Shown here: piece after piece, positions 60,886 to 64,000 of the stretch
How the letters are laid out: each line of letters starts with the position of its first letter
Numbering within the stretch: position 1 is the stretch's first letter
DNA from: Streptomyces sp. CBMA123
GTDB lineage: Bacteria; Actinomycetota; Actinomycetes; Streptomycetales; Streptomycetaceae
Assembly (NCBI RefSeq): GCF_014596465.1
Contig: NZ_MECK01000002.1
Coordinates: forward strand, 26,432 to 90,431
DNA: 64,000 nt
Direction of reading: 5' to 3'
Notes under the pieces: generated by a model
Databases searched by the model: none
What the model was told of the DNA's origin: nothing
Seen by the model: only the letters and a program-made list of their open reading frames with translations
Made by a program: the position numbers and the translations under genes

Positions 60886-62004
60886 GTGCCCCGTCCGTTC
60901 ACCACCGAGGACCACACCGCCCGGATGGCCCGGGCCGGCGCCGAGGCGACCGCGGCCGGGCTGGCCGGCCTGGTGGTCGCCCCCGGCCCCGACCTGACCT
61001 ACCTGTGCGGCTACCAGCCCACCGCGATCACCGAGCGGCTCACCGCCCTCGTGCTCACCGCCGGGCGCCGGCCCGCGCTGATCGTCCCCAAGCTGGAGCG
61101 CCCGGACGCCGAGAAGGCGCTCGGCGCCCCCGCCGTCGACCTGCTCGACTGGTCCGACGGCGAGGACCCGTACGCCACCGCCCGTCCGCTGTTCGAGCCG
61201 GCCGGCCGGTACGGCGTCTCCGACAACGCCTGGGCGATGCACCTGCTCGGCCTCCAGTCCGCGCTGCCCGGCACCGCCTTCACCTCGCTCACCGAGACCC
61301 TGCCGATGCTGCGCGCGGTCAAGGACCCGGAGGAGCTGGAGCGGCTGGCCGCGGCCGGCGGCGCCGCGGACGCCGCCTACCGGGGCATCCTGGAGGTCAC
61401 CTTCGCCGGCCGCCGGGAGACCGACGTGGCCGCCGACCTCGGCGCGCTGCTGATCCAGTACGGGCACAGCCAGGTCGACTTCACCGTCGTCGGCTCCGGC
61501 CCCAACGGCGCCAACCCGCACCACGAGGCCGGGGACCGGATCATCCGCACCGGCGACACCGTGGTGCTGGACTTCGGCGGGCTCAAGGACGGCTACGGCT
61601 CCGACACCACCCGCACCGTGCACGTCGGCCCGGACGTCCCGGACGAGGTGCGCACGGTGCACGACCTGGTCCGGCTCGCCCAGCAGACCGCCTTCGAGGC
61701 GGTCCGGCCCGGGGTGAGCTGCCAGGAGATCGACCGGATCGCCCGACGGGTGATCACCGAGGGCGGCTACGGCGAGTACTTCATCCACCGCACCGGCCAC
61801 GGCATCGGGATCACCACCCACGAGCCGCCGTACCTGGTCGAGGGCGAGGAGCGGCCGCTGGTGCCCGGGATGTGCTTCTCGATCGAGCCCGGCGTCTACC
61901 TGCCCGGCCGGTTCGGGGTGCGGATCGAGGACATCGTCATGGTGACGGCGAACGGCGGACGGCGCTTCAACAACACTCCGCATGAGCTCGGCACCGTGGC
62001 CTGA
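60886..62004 (+). CDS. M24-family Xaa-Pro peptidase
   Basis: A 372-residue protein from a GTG after GAGGAGCGACC. Residues 1-140 are the creatinase N-domain. The catalytic pita-bread domain follows: VVLDFGGLKDGYGSDTTRTV (two metal Asp), HRTGHGIGITTHEPPYLVEG (His), MCFSIEPGVYLPGRFGVRIE (Glu, Glu). It is likely Xaa-Pro aminopeptidase or dipeptidase, last in the permease operon. Confidence 0.88.
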   Translation: MPRPFTTEDHTARMARAGAEATAAGLAGLVVAPGPDLTYLCGYQPTAITERLTALVLTAGRRPALIVPKLERPDAEKALGAPAVDLLDWSDGEDPYATARPLFEPAGRYGVSDNAWAMHLLGLQSALPGTAFTSLTETLPMLRAVKDPEELERLAAAGGAADAAYRGILEVTFAGRRETDVAADLGALLIQYGHSQVDFTVVGSGPNGANPHHEAGDRIIRTGDTVVLDFGGLKDGYGSDTTRTVHVGPDVPDEVRTVHDLVRLAQQTAFEAVRPGVSCQEIDRIARRVITEGGYGEYFIHRTGHGIGITTHEPPYLVEGEERPLVPGMCFSIEPGVYLPGRFGVRIEDIVMVTANGGRRFNNTPHELGTVA

Positions 62005-62152
62005 CCCGGCCGACGAGGCCGGGCCGACGGGCCGTTCGTCCGAGTTTCGGGACCTTCGTCCGCCAAGATGTGACCCACCAGTGCGATTTTCTTACGAGCC
62101 GGTCATAGTTCACCCAGAGTCCTCCAAGCTTGCGTTGCTAGTTTCGGTGAGC

Positions 62153-63151
62153 ATGACGAAGCTGCTGAGCCCGGCCCCACCGCCCCCGGTACGGGCCGGA
62201 CGACTGCGTCCCGTGACCGACCGCACCCGCCGAACCGGCCTGTCCAGACTGCGGCTGCTGGCCTGGCCGGCCTACCTCACCGCCTTCGTCTGGTTCCTGG
62301 CCACCCAGGGCATGGCCTTCGCCAACGACGTGGTGTTCCTCTGGCTGATCGGCGCCCTGCTCACCGCCGCCGTCCACAGCGGCCACGGCACCCGCGGCTT
62401 CCTGCCGGTGCTGCGCGACTGGGTCCCGGTGATGGCCGTGGTCTGGGCCTACTCGCTGCTGCGCGGCTACGGCGCCCACACCCCCTGGGCCCCGCACTGG
62501 CTCCCCCAACTGCGCGCAGACGAACTGCTCGGCTTCGGCGAGACCTGGACCGTACGGATCCAGCACGCCCTCTACACCCCCGGCTCACCGCACTGGTACG
62601 ACTACGCGGCGACGGTCGTCTACCTCTCGCACTTCCTCGTCGTCTTCGTCCTGCTCGCCGTCCTCTGGCGGCGCTCCCACCAGCGCTTCCGGCAACTGCT
62701 CGCCTGCTACTTCACCCTGACCTTCGCCGGCTTCGCCACCTACCTGCTCTACCCGGCCGACCCGCCGTGGCTGGTCGGCCAGCAGGGCAACATGCCCCAG
62801 CTGCACCGGGTGGTCTGGGAGACCATCTCCCACACCGGGCTGCCACAGGCCGACTCGCTGCTGGAGAACGGCAGCCAGTTCGCCAACGACGTCGCCGCGA
62901 TGCCCTCGCTGCACTCCGCCTACCCGGCGATGCTGCTGTTCCTCTTCTGGCCCACCGCCCGGCCCTGGCTGCGCGCCCTGCTGGTCGCCTATCCGCTCGC
63001 CATGGCGTTCACCCTGATCTACGGCGCCGAGCACTTCATCGTGGACGTCCTCGTCGGCTGGACGTACGCCGCCGTGGTCGTCTTCGGGCTGCGCCGGCTG
63101 CGCGACCGCCGCACGGCGCGGACCGCCGCCACGGCAGACTTGGCCCGGTGA
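62153..63151 (+). CDS. PAP2-family membrane phosphatase
   Basis: A 332-residue protein, ATG at 62153 (or GTG two codons earlier). It has six or seven hydrophobic segments. The phosphatase motif halves are NDVAAMPSLHSAYPAMLLFL and LIYGAEHFIVDVLVGWTYAA, with catalytic histidines in SLHSAYP and GAEHFIVD. The layout resembles the inositol-phosphorylceramide-synthase-like PAP2 branch. It is likely to act on a lipid phosphate. Confidence 0.84.
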   Translation: MTKLLSPAPPPPVRAGRLRPVTDRTRRTGLSRLRLLAWPAYLTAFVWFLATQGMAFANDVVFLWLIGALLTAAVHSGHGTRGFLPVLRDWVPVMAVVWAYSLLRGYGAHTPWAPHWLPQLRADELLGFGETWTVRIQHALYTPGSPHWYDYAATVVYLSHFLVVFVLLAVLWRRSHQRFRQLLACYFTLTFAGFATYLLYPADPPWLVGQQGNMPQLHRVVWETISHTGLPQADSLLENGSQFANDVAAMPSLHSAYPAMLLFLFWPTARPWLRALLVAYPLAMAFTLIYGAEHFIVDVLVGWTYAAVVVFGLRRLRDRRTARTAATADLAR

Positions 63152-63762
63152 AGCCCACGCCGACACCGACCACGCCACCGACTACGCCACCGACGAAGCC
63201 CACACAGCAGGTGAAGCCGGTGAAGCCCACCCCCGAACAGCTCCGGGCCGCCCAGGACACCACCATCCCGGACATCACCGGGCCCGGGCTGCGGGTGCTG
63301 TTCTGCGGCATCAACCCGGGCCTGTGGTCCGGCGCCACCGGGCACCACTTCGCCCGCCCCGGCAACCGTTTCTGGCCCGCCCTGTACCGCTCCGGCTTCA
63401 CCGAGCGCCAGTACCGGCCCGACGAACAGGGCGAACTGCCCGCCCTCGGCCTCGGCATCACCAACGTCGCCCCGCGCACCACCGCCAAGGCGGACGAACT
63501 CACCGCCGAGGAGCTGCGCGCGGGCGGCGCGGCGCTGCGCGAGCGCGTCCTGCGGCTGCGGCCCCGCGTCCTCGCGGTGCTCGGCATCGGCGCCTACCGC
63601 ACCGCCTTCGGGCACCGGCAGGCCGCGATCGGGCGCCAGCCGGAGGGCATCGGCGACACCGAGGTGTGGGTCCTGCCCAACCCGAGCGGCCTCAACGCCC
63701 ACTACACCCTGGACGCGCTGGCCGCGGAGTTCCGCGTGCTCCGGGAGAGCCTCGACGGCTAG
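63148..63762 (+). CDS. mug: Mismatch-specific DNA glycosylase (Mug/UDG family)
   Basis: A 204-residue protein; the GTG overlaps the preceding stop. After a Thr/Pro/Lys-rich tail the enzyme begins with GPGLRVLFCGINPGLWSGAT (motif GINPG), then ARPGNRFWPALYRSGF, GLGITNVAPRTTAKADELT and the second motif NPSGLNAHYT. It removes uracil or thymine from G:U/G:T mispairs. Confidence 0.9.
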   Translation: MKPTPTPTTPPTTPPTKPTQQVKPVKPTPEQLRAAQDTTIPDITGPGLRVLFCGINPGLWSGATGHHFARPGNRFWPALYRSGFTERQYRPDEQGELPALGLGITNVAPRTTAKADELTAEELRAGGAALRERVLRLRPRVLAVLGIGAYRTAFGHRQAAIGRQPEGIGDTEVWVLPNPSGLNAHYTLDALAAEFRVLRESLDG

Positions 63763-63822
63763 GGCCGGTCTTCGAGCTCCCACCTGCGTGGTGACGGCCG
63801 GCCCGGGCGGGTTTCCGAGCCC

Positions 63823-64000
63823 CTACAAGGGGGTGACGGCCTTGAGCACCACCAGCAGCGCCACCGCCGCGTTCAGCGCGCACAGCGCCGAGGCCGCCGT
63901 GCCGACCGCGGCGACCATCGCCGCCAGGCCCGCCGGGGTCTTGGCCGGCGGCCAGTTGCGGGCCGTCGGCACCGGGCCGAGCAGCGCCGCCACCCGGCGC
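63823..64000 (-). CDS. 3' end of a membrane protein (possibly M56-type peptidase)
   Basis: The minus-strand frame is open to the window edge and ends with a TAG at 63823-63825. It reads RRVAALLGPVPTARNWPP, then a hydrophobic segment ending ALLVVLKAVTPL. This resembles the C-terminus of Streptomyces M56-family (BlaR1-like) metallopeptidases. The identification is weak because the catalytic part is outside the window. Confidence 0.45.
   Translation of the reverse strand, partial: RRVAALLGPVPTARNWPPAKTPAGLAAMVAAVGTAASALCALNAAVALLVVLKAVTPL

Overview
The window is very GC-rich actinobacterial DNA. The codon bias, GTG starts, GTGA/ATGA stop-start overlaps and gene content (SCO6880-family protein, DUF397 and DUF5753 regulators, DUF6879, YajQ beside tRNA-Tyr) point to Streptomyces or a close relative such as Kitasatospora. 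Bases 1 to about 53,000 are one end of an integrated conjugative element (ICE). It stops at the 3' end of a tRNA-Tyr gene (53004-53085, minus strand), next to its excisionase and tyrosine integrase. The other end of the element lies left of the window. Bases 53,100-64,000 are ordinary chromosome.

ICE, left to right. (1) 1-7.9 kb: a tightly overlapping type IV secretion operon with a VirB6/TrbL-like membrane protein, an SCO6880-family protein, a VirB4-like ATPase, small accessory proteins and a VirD4/TraG-like coupling ATPase. (2) 8.0-12.4 kb: an IS30 transposase remnant, a DUF6879 plus DUF5753 regulator set, and a small-peptide operon ending in a PIMT-like methyltransferase. (3) 12.4-22.6 kb: a DUF397-like/DUF5753 pair divergent from a cargo run of RsbW-like ATPase, Nudix-like protein, EEP-family phosphatase/nuclease, class III aminotransferase, SIR2-like protein, UDP-glucose-type dehydrogenase and a two-domain Nudix protein. 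(4) 22.7-28.3 kb: a possible HEPN-type protein and a 1,487-residue MobF (TrwC/TraI-type) relaxase-helicase. (5) 28.3-34.0 kb: a nested Tn7-like transposon (TnsA-like, TniA/TnsB, TniB/TnsC, TniQ). (6) 34-50 kb: about twenty small leftward genes, among them ArdC-like antirestriction, ParB-like, DUF3560, DUF2786, DUF6197 and DUF6349 proteins. They resemble the leading region of conjugative elements. (7) 50-52.8 kb: an HNH-like gene, excisionase and integrase.

The most striking feature is in region 6. Six near-identical sigma-70-type promoters (TTG[A/C]C[C/T], 17-18 bp, TTTAAT) fire leftward, each placing an ATG or GTG almost exactly at the predicted transcription start of a shared short ORF. A second conserved element, CTCTCACCAG, lies just upstream of nine start codons. 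Two promoters are part of about 390-bp direct repeats that contain a roughly 158-nt hairpin. Differences between the hairpin arms and between the copies are almost all G-T/G-U wobbles on the plus strand. That fits a plus-strand RNA or single-stranded DNA structure; the plus strand is also the template for these genes. A single-stranded-DNA promoter system for early expression in the recipient is an attractive but untested explanation.

Chromosome: yajQ, a secreted Ala/Pro-rich protein, an ArsR-type regulator divergent from an MFS exporter, an operon of amino-acid permease, small membrane protein, M20 peptidase and M24 peptidase, a PAP2-family membrane phosphatase overlapping a Mug-type DNA glycosylase, and the 3' end of one further gene.
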